A stretch of 64,000 nucleotides of DNA from Urmitella timonensis (GTDB taxonomy: Bacteria > Actinomycetota > Actinomycetes > Actinomycetales > Actinomycetaceae): contig FQLW01000006.1 in assembly GCA_900120415.1 (NCBI GenBank), positions 496,001 to 560,000 of the forward strand. Direction: 5' to 3'. The first letter of the stretch is position 1, and each line of letters begins with the position of its first letter. Of this stretch, positions 26,972-35,826 are shown piece after piece. The notes beneath the pieces are model-generated. The model did no database searches, was not told where the DNA came from, and worked only from the letters and a program-made list of their open reading frames with translations. Position numbers and translations under genes: made by a program.

Positions 26972-27844
26972 TTACTTTGTTTGGGGGCTGCTCTCACTGG
27001 GGGTGGGCTGCTCGCTAGGCTGTTCGGTTGTGGTGGGAGGTTCCTGTGATGGGGTTGGTTTTTCAGAAGTAGGTTGCGGGGTGGAGGTAGTTTTCGTGTC
27101 TGTTAGCTCGGGGCTGGTGGTTTGAGTTTGCGTAGTCTCGCTAGTAGTTGGCTCTTGTGTCTGGGGCTGGCTGCGGGTATTTTCGGGGGTGGAAGAACTG
27201 GTAGTTACGCTTTGTGAGGGCGTACTTTCCTGCTCGCTGGGCACTATCTGTTTAGAGGAAATGCTGATTGCAACTACCACCACTGCCCCCACTAGCACTG
27301 CAACGATAGCGCTAACAATGGCGGCAACTTTTACTAGCCGCCGTTTATCGGCGCGTTCTTCCTCGTATTCTTGGTCTTCCCGTAGCTGTTGCGGGTCAAT
27401 CTGAGGGTTATAGGAGGGCGGAATACCTTGAGGACAAGATTCAACTTGCGGAGTTGCTCCCGCGAGGTCATCCGATGAGCTTGCAAGTGCGCCCCTATTG
27501 TCCAGATAAGGCGCGTTTGGGGAGCGAAGATTCTGCTTAGCAGCGGCGTTTTTGGGCGCAGCTGAGGATTGGTCGCTATGGATATTTGTTGAAGGATTAA
27601 TTGGGGGAATAATTTCAGTAACATTCTGCCCCGCTAAAGCGCTTACGTCGGCATTTCCTGAGGGCGCACCGGCGGGAGGATTAGGTACTGGTATTTTCCG
27701 CTGTTCAGCACTGTTGGGGTAAGGTTGCGCGCTACGGCGGGTAATACGCCGGTTCTCTTGGCGTCCGCGCGGAACATAGGCGTTTGCCATCGCTCCCCCC
27801 GGCAGATATTCGGTAGGTTTATCGTTAGAGGCTCTATTGCTCAT
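26972..27844 (-). CDS. Hypothetical single-pass membrane protein with Ser/Thr/Pro-rich outer tail
   Basis: This is a 290-aa protein. A long polar, Pro/Asn/Gln-rich N-terminal half contains no recognisable domain. An acidic-basic patch DQEYEEERADKRR leads into one membrane helix (about 171-194), followed by about 95 residues made almost only of Thr, Ser, Pro, Gln and Glu. The topology suggests a cytoplasmic N-terminus and a stretched wall-spanning tail that could be glycosylated. No sortase motif (LPXTG) is seen at the end. It is convergent with ppgK and divergent from fumC. I do not recognise the family. Confidence 0.6.
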   Translation of the reverse strand: MSNRASNDKPTEYLPGGAMANAYVPRGRQENRRITRRSAQPYPNSAEQRKIPVPNPPAGAPSGNADVSALAGQNVTEIIPPINPSTNIHSDQSSAAPKNAAAKQNLRSPNAPYLDNRGALASSSDDLAGATPQVESCPQGIPPSYNPQIDPQQLREDQEYEEERADKRRLVKVAAIVSAIVAVLVGAVVVVAISISSKQIVPSEQESTPSQSVTTSSSTPENTRSQPQTQEPTTSETTQTQTTSPELTDTKTTSTPQPTSEKPTPSQEPPTTTEQPSEQPTPSESSPQTK

Positions 27845-28015
27845 GATGCTCCCGCTTTCTGTCGATAGCTACAGTCTAAGCTGTTGTGAGCCTTAGGAAG
27901 GCAAATGCCGTATCTTACGTTGATTTTAGTCGGCTTTTGACAGGACTATTCCCGCTAAACCCAGGTAGGCTAGATGTTGAATAATCTTGTTTCACTATCG
28001 TCAAAGGAGCTACAC

Positions 28016-29416
28016 GTGAGCGAAGAATATCGCATTGAACATGACACTATGGGAGAAGTCCAGGTTCCCAAGAACGCCCTCTACGCTGCTCAAACACAGC
28101 GGGCGGTAGAAAATTTCCCTATCTCGGGTCGCACTCTTTCCAGTCATCATATTGCTGCTCTCGGACAGATTAAGCGGGCAGCGGCAATCGCTAATGCTGA
28201 ACTGGGGGTAATCGATTCCGAAACCCGTGATGCAATCGTTAAGGGCGCCGAAGAGGTTATCGCTGGTAAACATGATGACCAGTTCCCGATTGATATTTTC
28301 CAAACCGGGTCGGGCACCTCCTCAAATATGAACACCAACGAAGTGGTCGCTACTTTAGCTACCGGTTTTAAGGGCAGCAAAGTTCACCCCAATGACCATG
28401 TGAATGCTTCCCAGTCCTCTAATGACGTATTCCCCTCCTCGATTCATATCGCCGCTTATGAGGCTGTAGAGCACGCCCTACTGCCGAAACTAGATCAGCT
28501 GGCCACCAGCCTAGAAAAGAAAGCTGAAGAGTTCGATAACATCGTCAAGGCGGGGCGCACCCACTTGATGGATGCCACCCCGATTATGTTGGGGCAAGAA
28601 TTTTCCGGTTACGCCGCGCAGGTACGTAAAGGCATTGACCGGGTAAAGGACGCAGAAAAGAACCTGGCAGAGCTACCTTTAGGCGGCACAGCCGTCGGTA
28701 CCGGGATTAACACCCCCGAGGGTTTCTCCGAGCGGGTGATTTCCCTAATCGCCGAAAATATGGATTTGCCATTCCGCCAGGCAGATAACCATTTCGAGGC
28801 ACAAGCTGCGCAAGATTCCCTAGTAGAAATGTCGGGGGCGCTGCGAGTGATAGCGGTTTCTTTCGTCAAGATTGCTAACGATTTGCGTTGGGCATCTTCT
28901 GGGCCGCGCTGCGGCCTCGGCGAAATCACTTTGCCCGATTTGCAGCCCGGTTCTTCGATTATGCCTGGGAAAATTAACCCGGTATTACCGGAAGCAACCG
29001 TGCAGGTGGCTGCCCAGGTTATCGGTAACGATCAGACGATTGCTTTCGCGGGCGCGCAAGGCAATTTCGACCTCTTAGTAATGCTGCCGGTGATGGCGAT
29101 TGACCTGCTAGAGTCGATTAACTGCCTGGGAGCGGTAGCCGGTCTGCTAGCAGAACGCTGCGTAGACGGCATCGTGGCTAACCCAGAGCGCTGCCTAGAA
29201 TTGGCAGAATCTTCGGCTTCCATCGTTACCCCTCTGAACCGTTACATTGGCTATGAAAATGCCGCTAAAATCGCGAAACACGCGGTGAAAGAGAAAATGA
29301 CAGTCAAGGAATCGGCTCTAGATTTGGGATTTGTTGAGCGTGGGGAAATCAGTGAGGAAGATTTAGATAATGCCCTCAATGTTGCTGATATGACCCATCC
29401 CAAAGCCAGCAAGTAA
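28016..29416 (+). CDS. fumC: Fumarate hydratase class II
   Basis: This is a 466-aa enzyme that interconverts fumarate and malate in the TCA cycle without an iron-sulphur cluster. The start is the GTG at 28016, which has AAAGGAG 6 bases before it and gives the family start [17 protein letters not shown]; an ATG at 27974 keeps the frame open but precedes the ribosome site. Signatures seen are [15 protein letters not shown] (about 103-117), [32 protein letters not shown] with the active His, and the lyase signature [12 protein letters not shown] (about 316-327). It stands alone and is followed by a strong terminator. Confidence 0.97.
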   Translation: MSEEYRIEHDTMGEVQVPKNALYAAQTQRAVENFPISGRTLSSHHIAALGQIKRAAAIANAELGVIDSETRDAIVKGAEEVIAGKHDDQFPIDIFQTGSGTSSNMNTNEVVATLATGFKGSKVHPNDHVNASQSSNDVFPSSIHIAAYEAVEHALLPKLDQLATSLEKKAEEFDNIVKAGRTHLMDATPIMLGQEFSGYAAQVRKGIDRVKDAEKNLAELPLGGTAVGTGINTPEGFSERVISLIAENMDLPFRQADNHFEAQAAQDSLVEMSGALRVIAVSFVKIANDLRWASSGPRCGLGEITLPDLQPGSSIMPGKINPVLPEATVQVAAQVIGNDQTIAFAGAQGNFDLLVMLPVMAIDLLESINCLGAVAGLLAERCVDGIVANPERCLELAESSASIVTPLNRYIGYENAAKIAKHAVKEKMTVKESALDLGFVERGEISEEDLDNALNVADMTHPKASK

Positions 29417-29479
29417 CCAGCGACAAGGCAGTTAGTCAGCAAGTAGAGTTTGCACTAACTGCTAGTTCGCATAGCGTAA

Positions 29480-29514
29480 GTGGGGCGCGAGAGAATAGTT
29501 CTCTCGCGCCCCAC
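29480..29514. terminator. Strong terminator between convergent fumC and xth
   Basis: GTGGGGCGCGAGAGAA pairs perfectly with TTCTCTCGCGCCCCAC around the loop TAG and is followed by TGTTTATAA. It can serve fumC and, read from the other strand, xth. Confidence 0.85.
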
Positions 29515-29560
29515 TGTTTATAAACTGTTAGACCGGCTCAGCGGATTTCCGCAAAACAGC

Positions 29561-30403
29561 TCAGAGACTATAGGCAACAACCACGGGGGCATGGTCAGAA
29601 AAACGCTGATCATAGGCATCGGCGCGGTCAATTGTCTGCGAACGTGCCAATGCTGCCAACTTCTGGTTCGCAAGCTGATAGTCGATACGCCACCCGGCAT
29701 CGTTATCAAAGGCTTTACCCCGCCACGACCACCAGGAATACGGGCCTTGCACCTGACCGGCGAGGGCACGCACCACATCAACCCACCCCTGCTCGCGCCA
29801 GCGATTTAAGAACGCGATTTCCTCGTCTAAGACTCCGGAGCGTTTATTGTGGTTAGGTTTCCAGTTTTTTATATCGAGCTCGGTATGCACCACATTAAAA
29901 TCCCCCGCCACCAGCACTAAAGAGCCATTATTATCCGAGGACGAGGCAGAGCACAACTGTTTTAAGCGTTCCTCAATCCGCTCTAAGTGCGCCATTTTAT
30001 GCTCTTGTTTTTCGGTTCCCACTTCCCCGGAATGAAAATACGCAGAGATTACCCGCAAGCGCTCGTCCTCGCCACCCCCGGTTTCATCCCTAGCCAAAAC
30101 CGCTTCTAACCAGCGCCCGCTATCTTGTGGCACTGCAACCGGTACGGTATCGACTTGAGATGATTCCAGATGCCAGCCGCAAGACTTCTTGATTGCAACC
30201 GCCACTCCCGCTCGTCCTTTGAGCTGCGAAGCATTCACCACTACCTGCCAGTTATCCCCAAACAGCTCCTGAGTTATTTCTTCACTAGCCCGCACTTCTT
30301 GTGCCAGTACCACATCTGGCTCAGACTGCTCTAACCAACTATCCATTCCTTTACGGAACGCGGCCCGTATCCCATTAACATTAACCGTGGCAATCTTGAG
30401 CAT
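29561..30403 (-). CDS. xth: Exodeoxyribonuclease III
   Basis: This 280-aa AP endonuclease/3'-exonuclease is used in base-excision repair. It has MLKIATVNVNGIRAAF at the start, PDVVLAQEVRA (catalytic Glu position), VISAYFHSGEVGT, VLVAGDFNVVHTELDI (metal-binding Asp/Asn), GWRIDYQLANQKL and the C-terminal RFSDHAPVVVAYSL with the catalytic Asp-His. In ExoIII the Glu motif is normally QE(T/I)K; here it is QEVR. Its ATG follows AAAGGGG. The BMP lipoprotein gene lies upstream on the same strand after 26 bases. Confidence 0.95.
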   Translation of the reverse strand: MLKIATVNVNGIRAAFRKGMDSWLEQSEPDVVLAQEVRASEEITQELFGDNWQVVVNASQLKGRAGVAVAIKKSCGWHLESSQVDTVPVAVPQDSGRWLEAVLARDETGGGEDERLRVISAYFHSGEVGTEKQEHKMAHLERIEERLKQLCSASSSDNNGSLVLVAGDFNVVHTELDIKNWKPNHNKRSGVLDEEIAFLNRWREQGWVDVVRALAGQVQGPYSWWSWRGKAFDNDAGWRIDYQLANQKLAALARSQTIDRADAYDQRFSDHAPVVVAYSL

Positions 30404-30429
30404 ATTTCCCCTTTATCTTTACTTTTACC

Positions 30430-31539
30430 TCACCCTTGGTGAGCCGCAAGTTTCGCAATATCTATTTTCCCGTTGTCAATTTGACTGCGAATACCGGCCA
30501 GCTCAGCGCTTAAACTATCGGAAATCAGCGGAGCATAATCGCCAAAACCAGCCAGTTTAACCCCAGAATTCTTTAGCGTACCAACATAATCTTTACTGGC
30601 AATCCAGCCGGCTTTCGCCTGATCAAATAATTCTTTAGCGCACCCACTCGCATCAATAACCGTGGAAGTAAACACGCTAGATTTCACTTGCGCAGAGTTC
30701 GCGGCCGCGTCTTGCCCATTCCAAATCGCCAGCGCATCTTTACCTGCCAATCCCTCCAAGGAAGCGGATTCCCCAATCGGTGCGATTACCAAAATAACAT
30801 CTATTTTCTGCTCTGCCAGTTTAAGCAGCTGTTCATGAAGTCTTGCGCTCTCAACTTGCAGCGGTCCGCCTACGTTATTATCCCAAGCCGAAAATTTTAC
30901 TCCCGAGCCTTTGAACTGGTTATAGTATTCAGCTCCCAGGCGAAACGCATTAGCCCAAGTCTTGGCAGCGTTTTCACTGACAGAATTATCTATTCCCTGA
31001 TTGGCATCTGCATTGTTCACGCTGCTAACCGCGCCGATTTGTCCACTCTTAGTGACCGCAGCAGCCGCATATCCAGCTAGAAATGCCGGTTGGCGCAAAT
31101 CAAAATCGATCCCCCTAACATTGGCAAGTTTCTGCTGTCCCTCGGCAGCCATTACTGCAAAGTTAATATCGGGATGATTCTTCGCAACTTTAAGCACTTC
31201 CCCACTAAAATTTGGCTCTAAGGAAAGAACGTTAGCGCAACTATTTTCCCTAAGTTTCCCGGCAATCTGCTCAGCTTTATCAACACTGATATTTACAGAT
31301 TTAACTGCCCCTTTATTTTCGGGTTTTGCCAGCAAATCCCCAATCGCTTTCGATAGAACCGCTGCCCTAGTATCTTGCGAATTCTTTTTTTCTAGTAGAC
31401 AAAAAACTTTGCTAACCTGGGCACTTGCCCTGTCTTTCGGGGCGGCATTGGTATTGGAGGAGGACGCACAGGCAGCAAGCGCCAACGACAAGGTAATCGC
31501 CGTCACCGCTAGCCGTATTGGAAACCCTTTCAAACGCAT
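30430..31539 (-). CDS. BMP/PnrA-like lipoprotein, solute-binding
   Basis: This is a 369-aa lipoprotein: a basic start, a hydrophobic stretch and the lipobox LALAAC with the lipidated C24. The mature part has the type I binding-protein fold of basic membrane proteins, which usually bind nucleosides for an ABC importer: NVRGIDFDLRQPAFLAGYAAAAV, IGAVSSVNNADANQGIDNS, AFRLGAEYYNQF and IDVILVIAPIGESASL. No permease or ATPase gene is adjacent, so the ligand and the partner are unknown. It lies between folD and xth on one strand, 14 bases behind folD, and may be carried on the glyA-folD transcript. Confidence 0.8.
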   Translation of the reverse strand: MRLKGFPIRLAVTAITLSLALAACASSSNTNAAPKDRASAQVSKVFCLLEKKNSQDTRAAVLSKAIGDLLAKPENKGAVKSVNISVDKAEQIAGKLRENSCANVLSLEPNFSGEVLKVAKNHPDINFAVMAAEGQQKLANVRGIDFDLRQPAFLAGYAAAAVTKSGQIGAVSSVNNADANQGIDNSVSENAAKTWANAFRLGAEYYNQFKGSGVKFSAWDNNVGGPLQVESARLHEQLLKLAEQKIDVILVIAPIGESASLEGLAGKDALAIWNGQDAAANSAQVKSSVFTSTVIDASGCAKELFDQAKAGWIASKDYVGTLKNSGVKLAGFGDYAPLISDSLSAELAGIRSQIDNGKIDIAKLAAHQG

Positions 31540-31553
31540 AGGTAAAACCGCTA

Positions 31554-32456
31554 TTAGGATACTTGACGAATCGCGGTCTCTACCACGTTTAGCAATAGAT
31601 TCGCCCTAGTCATCGGGCCGATACCTCCCGGGTTGGGGGAAAGCCAGCCCGCAACCTCATCAACTCCCTCTGCCACGTCGCCCTCCAGGCGAGCCTTACC
31701 GGTTTCCGGATTAACTGCCCCCCTAGATACCCCGACATCTAGGACTGCTGCGCCCTCCTTGACCATCTCGGGTTTAATAATTCCCGCCGCTCCCGCGCAG
31801 GCAACAATCACATCCGCTGCGCGCGTATGGGTAGCTAAATCACGAGTACCGGTATGGCAACAGGTGACAGTGGCGTTAATATCCTTGCGGGTCAGCATTA
31901 GTGGCAAGGAACGACCCACCGTGGTTCCTCGTCCCACTACGCATACCTGCGCGCCCTCTAGCGGAACCTGATATTGCTGCAACAAGTCGATACAGGCTCT
32001 GGGGGTACAAGGCAGCGGGGAGGTTACCGGCTCTTTAATGCGCAGCACCAGCCGTCCCAGGTTCATCGGATGTAAGCCATCAGCGTCCTTATCAGGGTCA
32101 ATAGCTTCCAAAACCCGATTAACATCGATCTGGCGAGGCAGCGGTAACTGCACAATATAACCGGTACATTCCGGATTTTCGTTGAGTTTTTCAATCTCGG
32201 CTAAAACCTGGGCAGTCGAAACCGTATCTGGCAGTTCCACTCGAATCGACTCGATTCCTACCTCGGCACAGTCACGGTGTTTACCTGCCACATAAGATAC
32301 CGAACCGGGGTCGGCGCCTACCAGTATCGTGCCTAAGCCTGGTTTAACACCTTGAGCGCGCAGCCTATCTACCTGTGCACGCATTTCCTCTTTCAGTTGT
32401 CGCGCCCTAGCCGCCCCATCCAGTAAAATCGCGTCCCCGCTCCAACCTTTACGCAT
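31554..32456 (-). CDS. folD: Bifunctional methylene-THF dehydrogenase / methenyl-THF cyclohydrolase
   Basis: This 300-aa enzyme interconverts 5,10-methylene-, methenyl- and 10-formyl-THF with NADP. It has [15 protein letters not shown] (catalytic Tyr55 and Lys59), [26 protein letters not shown], the Rossmann-like [18 protein letters not shown] and the C-terminal [17 protein letters not shown] signature. An exact GGGGAGGG ribosome site stands 5 bases before the ATG. It follows glyA after 87 bases; the ZTP riboswitch before glyA therefore probably controls both genes. Confidence 0.97.
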   Translation of the reverse strand: MRKGWSGDAILLDGAARARQLKEEMRAQVDRLRAQGVKPGLGTILVGADPGSVSYVAGKHRDCAEVGIESIRVELPDTVSTAQVLAEIEKLNENPECTGYIVQLPLPRQIDVNRVLEAIDPDKDADGLHPMNLGRLVLRIKEPVTSPLPCTPRACIDLLQQYQVPLEGAQVCVVGRGTTVGRSLPLMLTRKDINATVTCCHTGTRDLATHTRAADVIVACAGAAGIIKPEMVKEGAAVLDVGVSRGAVNPETGKARLEGDVAEGVDEVAGWLSPNPGGIGPMTRANLLLNVVETAIRQVS

Positions 32457-32543
32457 CTATACCCTCCCCGTTAAGGGTGCGGGTAGACCGCTAGCCTACC
32501 CGCACCCAAACTTGGTTGCTATCAATATGGCTATCTGCCTGCT

Positions 32544-33836
32544 TTATGCCAGCTGATTTAAATCCACATATAGTGGGAACCGCTCGATTAATGCTTGCAC
32601 CCGCTCACGGTAACTGCCGGTATCGACTTTCCCCTGGCAAGCATCTACCAGCACTCCGGCAATAATTTCCGCTACCTCGGTGAACTCTTTGCATCCGAAA
32701 CCGCGAGTAGCTAGCGCCGGGGTACCAATCCGCAGCCCAGACCCTATCCGGGGAGGACGCGGATCGAAAGGTACCGTATTGCGGTTAATGGTAATTCCGG
32801 CTTCATGCAGTAAATCTTCGCCTTGTTGCCCATCTAGCTGGGAGTTACGCAAATCAACCATCACCAGATGCACATCGGTTCCCCCAGTTAGTAAGGAAAT
32901 CCCACAATCCGCCACATCAGACTTGGTAAGACGGTCAGCTAAAATCTTCGCGCCCTCTAAAGTGCGTTTTTGCCGGTCTTTGAACTCGTCACTGCCAGCA
33001 ATCTTCATGGCGACTGCTTTCGCTGCCACTACGTGCATCAACGGACCGCCCTGCTGGCCGGGGAAAACCGCGGAATTAATTTTCTTTCCAAGTTCTTTAT
33101 CGCGAGACAGAATCATGCCGGAACGCGGCCCACCCAAAGTCTTATGGACGGTCGTAGAAACCACATCGGAATATGGAACCGGGTTCGGGTGTAATCCCGC
33201 AGCTACCAGCCCCGCAAAGTGCGCCATATCGGTCCAGAGGTAGGCTCCGACCTCGTCCGCTATCTCCCGGAAAGCCTTGAAGTCTTCCTGGCGGGGATAA
33301 GCCGACCAGCCCGCGATAATAACTTTCGGACGGTACTTCAAGGCCGCATCGCGCACCTGATCCATATCGACCCAGTTAGTTTCTTTATCTACCTGGTAGG
33401 CGGTGGCGTTATAGAGCTTGCCAGAAAAATTGATTTTCATGCCGTGGGTAAGATGCCCACCGTGATCTAACGCCAACCCCATAATGGTGTCCCCTGGCTG
33501 AGCCAAGGTAGACAACACCGCAGCGTTGGCTTGCGCACCCGAATGGGGCTGCACATTAGCGAACTCGGCGGAAAATACTTCCTTGGCGCGATCGCGTGCC
33601 AGGTCCTCTGCTACATCAACTGCTTCGCAGCCCCCGTAGTAACGCCGCCCCGGGTAGCCTTCCGCATATTTATTGGTGAGGACGGATCCTTGCGCCTGTA
33701 GCACGGCGCAGGGTACAAAGTTTTCCGAAGCAATCATTTCCAAAGTGCCGCGTTGGCGTGCTAGTTCACGGTCAAGAACTGCCGCAATCTCTGGATCTAC
33801 TTCGCTAATCGATTGAATGAGTAGGTTATCTCCCAT
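32544..33836 (-). CDS. glyA: Serine hydroxymethyltransferase
   Basis: This is a 430-aa PLP enzyme that converts serine and THF to glycine and methylene-THF, the main entry to the one-carbon pool. Motifs are [59 protein letters not shown] and [19 protein letters not shown] with the PLP lysine. An AAGGAATA ribosome site precedes the ATG. A ZTP (pfl) riboswitch lies just upstream, which fits its role in supplying one-carbon units for purine synthesis. Confidence 0.98.
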   Translation of the reverse strand: MGDNLLIQSISEVDPEIAAVLDRELARQRGTLEMIASENFVPCAVLQAQGSVLTNKYAEGYPGRRYYGGCEAVDVAEDLARDRAKEVFSAEFANVQPHSGAQANAAVLSTLAQPGDTIMGLALDHGGHLTHGMKINFSGKLYNATAYQVDKETNWVDMDQVRDAALKYRPKVIIAGWSAYPRQEDFKAFREIADEVGAYLWTDMAHFAGLVAAGLHPNPVPYSDVVSTTVHKTLGGPRSGMILSRDKELGKKINSAVFPGQQGGPLMHVVAAKAVAMKIAGSDEFKDRQKRTLEGAKILADRLTKSDVADCGISLLTGGTDVHLVMVDLRNSQLDGQQGEDLLHEAGITINRNTVPFDPRPPRIGSGLRIGTPALATRGFGCKEFTEVAEIIAGVLVDACQGKVDTGSYRERVQALIERFPLYVDLNQLA

Positions 33837-33854
33837 TTGACTATTCCTTATATG

Positions 33855-33935
33855 TAGTGCCAGATCAGCCCAGGCGAGCGACTGATAGACAACTTGCTCC
33901 CCGGTGGTACCCCACCTACGCCAGTCACGGTTACT
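33855..33935 (-). promoter_or_regulatory. ZTP riboswitch (pfl motif) upstream of glyA-folD
   Basis: On the minus strand the conserved blocks occur in order: GTGACTGGCG (33928-33919), then CCACCGGGGAGCA (33907-33895), then CGCCTGGGCT (33876-33867). These are the hallmark sequences of the pfl RNA, which senses ZTP/ZMP when 10-formyl-THF is short and switches on one-carbon genes. The glyA ribosome site AAGGAATA follows about 10-20 bases after the last block, so control at translation start is possible; no clear terminator stem is seen. Confidence 0.85.
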
Positions 33936-34090
33936 CTATTAGTCTACCGTGCTCTGAAGAGGTTTTACCTAAAAGTTTTACCGGTTTGTGATTCCATATT
34001 CTGACTGCCCAACTAGCCTGTCCGCTTACCTCCCATATACTCCCTAGAGATTCCATCTGGTAATCAAGATAATTATTTAGGAGAAAACTA

Positions 34091-35563
34091 ATGAGCGAAA
34101 CTCAAAAACCGATTAGCGGCACCCCGCATCGTGATAAATCCGATGAGGGCTACCGCAAAGGGTTAAAGTCTCGCCACATGCGCATGATTGCGCTGGGCGG
34201 GGCCATCGGGTCCGGCCTGTTTTATGGCGCATCGGGACGTATCGCTGACGGGGGGCCGTCAGTTGCTATTGTTTACGCAATTTGCGGTGGGATTGCTTAT
34301 TTAATGCTTCGCGCCCTCGGAGAACTTAGCCTGTATCGTCCCTCTTCCGGGGGATTTATTTCTCACGCGCGCGAGTTTATGGGCGAGCGTGGCGCCTATT
34401 TCACCGGATGGTTTGCCTTTATTACTTATTCTTCTGCTTTAATGGCGGATATCACCGCAATCGCTAACTATATGCATTATTGGAAGCCCTTCCAGATTGT
34501 CCCGTTGTGGGGTTGGGCGTTTATCGCCTTGGCATTAATGGTGATTGTCAATCTGGCTAGCGTGAAGTTCTTCGGAGAATTCGAGTTTTGGTTCGCGATG
34601 ATTAAAGTCGTTGCGATTGTGGTCTTTATGATTTTGGCGGTAGTGGCGATTGTTTTCGGGATTTCCTTAACGGTGAATGGAAACAGCTATACTCCCGGCG
34701 TGCACGCCATCACCGAGCATGGAGGGCTATTCCCCAAGGGCGCATTCACTATGGTGACCCTATCTTTAGGGATTTTGTTCGCCTATGGTGGCTCTGAATA
34801 TTTGGGGGCTGCCGCCGGCGAGGCCGAGGATCCGCAAAAGGAAATGCCGCGGGCAGTTAACTCGATGATGTGGCGGATTCTGTTGTTCTACGTAGGCTGT
34901 ATCGTCCTGTTTACTTTGCTGTTGCCCTATAACGTATATAAACGTGACGAGTCGCCGTTTGTGACTTTCTTTAGTGGTCTGGGTATTCCCGCTGCCGGTC
35001 ACATCATGAACCTGGTGGTATTGCTGGCTGCTGCTAGCGCTATCAACGCAGAACTTTACACTTGCGGACGAGGTCTGCGTTCCCTGGCGGTATCCGGGTC
35101 TGCTCCTCGTTTCTTGTCCGGTATGAACCGGAACGCGGTTCCCTATGCGGCTATTATCGCTGCTGGCACTATCGGTTTAGTAGGCGTGATGGTGAATTTG
35201 TTCTACCCCAATGAAGCCTTTGATGTGATTGCCAATATGGCGGGGATTGGAATCTGTGCCATGTGGGGCTCCGTGATGATCTCGAATATCTTATTTGTGC
35301 GTCACTGCCGGCAGAATGGTCTGGAGCGCCCCAAGTTCCATGTGCCTCTCGCTCCCTACTCTAACTACCTGGTATTAGTGGTTTTGGGGGCAATGATTCT
35401 GCTTATGTGGTTCGAGGGCGGTCTGGGGCCGGCAGCGATTATCGCTTTCGCCTCGGTGACCGCAGTGTTGGCGCTGGCCTGGTTGGTGGTGCGTAACTAC
35501 GTAGACCATGACATGTTTACTGCTAACGTTCCCGCCAAAACCGGAGCTAGCGATAACCAGTAA
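34091..35563 (+). CDS. Amino acid permease (APC superfamily, AAT family)
   Basis: This is a 490-aa transporter with 12 predicted helices, bringing an amino acid in with protons. The first helix has HMRMIALGGAIGSGLFYGAS, the classic AAT-family unwound helix (GxIGTGLF), then YRPSSGGFISHAREFMG and ILFAYGGSEYLGAAAGEAEDP (helix 6 region with the E-x-x-(D/N)P motif). The family includes permeases for aromatic amino acids, proline, GABA and asparagine; the substrate is not evident. A TTTAGGAG ribosome site precedes the ATG. The gene stands alone and ends in a large hairpin and repeat block. Confidence 0.9.
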   Translation: MSETQKPISGTPHRDKSDEGYRKGLKSRHMRMIALGGAIGSGLFYGASGRIADGGPSVAIVYAICGGIAYLMLRALGELSLYRPSSGGFISHAREFMGERGAYFTGWFAFITYSSALMADITAIANYMHYWKPFQIVPLWGWAFIALALMVIVNLASVKFFGEFEFWFAMIKVVAIVVFMILAVVAIVFGISLTVNGNSYTPGVHAITEHGGLFPKGAFTMVTLSLGILFAYGGSEYLGAAAGEAEDPQKEMPRAVNSMMWRILLFYVGCIVLFTLLLPYNVYKRDESPFVTFFSGLGIPAAGHIMNLVVLLAAASAINAELYTCGRGLRSLAVSGSAPRFLSGMNRNAVPYAAIIAAGTIGLVGVMVNLFYPNEAFDVIANMAGIGICAMWGSVMISNILFVRHCRQNGLERPKFHVPLAPYSNYLVLVVLGAMILLMWFEGGLGPAAIIAFASVTAVLALAWLVVRNYVDHDMFTANVPAKTGASDNQ

Positions 35564-35570
35564 CACTTAA

Positions 35571-35677
35571 GCGTGGGGGAGAGTTTTTCCTCCCGCCCAA
35601 GAAATCGGGGAGAGACCTAGTCTCTCCCCGATTTCTTATGCCCACCGCACCCACTCGGATAAAACTCTCCCCCACGC
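35571..35677. repeat. Nested hairpin pair behind the permease gene
   Basis: Outer arms GCGTGGGGGAGAGTTTT (35571-35587) and AAAACTCTCCCCCACGC (35661-35677) are perfectly complementary. Between them lies a second perfect hairpin (35601-35635). The block is followed by CCTCTTGAAACGTTAGTGCT, a flank that returns, slightly changed, behind the element at 35715-35793. Confidence 0.8.
35601..35635. terminator. Terminator-like hairpin of the permease gene
   Basis: GAAATCGGGGAGAGAC pairs with GTCTCTCCCCGATTTC around CTA. It is the inner part of the nested block and a likely transcription terminator. Confidence 0.7.
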
Positions 35678-35714
35678 CCTCTTGAAACGTTAGTGCTAGT
35701 GAAATCCGGGCAAC

Positions 35715-35793
35715 GGGCGGGGGAAAAGCACTCCGGGGCCCCGTGAGCCTCAGCAAGTTCGGCTCAAGCCCCTCTCGTATCTTTCCCCCGCCC
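35715..35793 (+). repeat. Dispersed palindromic element, copy 2
   Basis: The arms GGGCGGGGGAAAAG and CTTTCCCCCGCCC enclose CACTCCGGGGCCCCGTGA, a variable part, and CTCAAGCCCC followed by TCTCGTAT. The inner blocks match the minus strand of 8050-8110 while the arms differ but still pair. Confidence 0.75.
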
Positions 35794-35826
35794 TCTTCAA
35801 ACCTTTGTGCTTTCGGATTCGCGCGC

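Noticed and set aside
33837-33854. A transcription terminator as part of the ZTP riboswitch
   Set aside because: There is no stem followed by a T run between the last conserved block and the glyA start; control at translation start is more likely.
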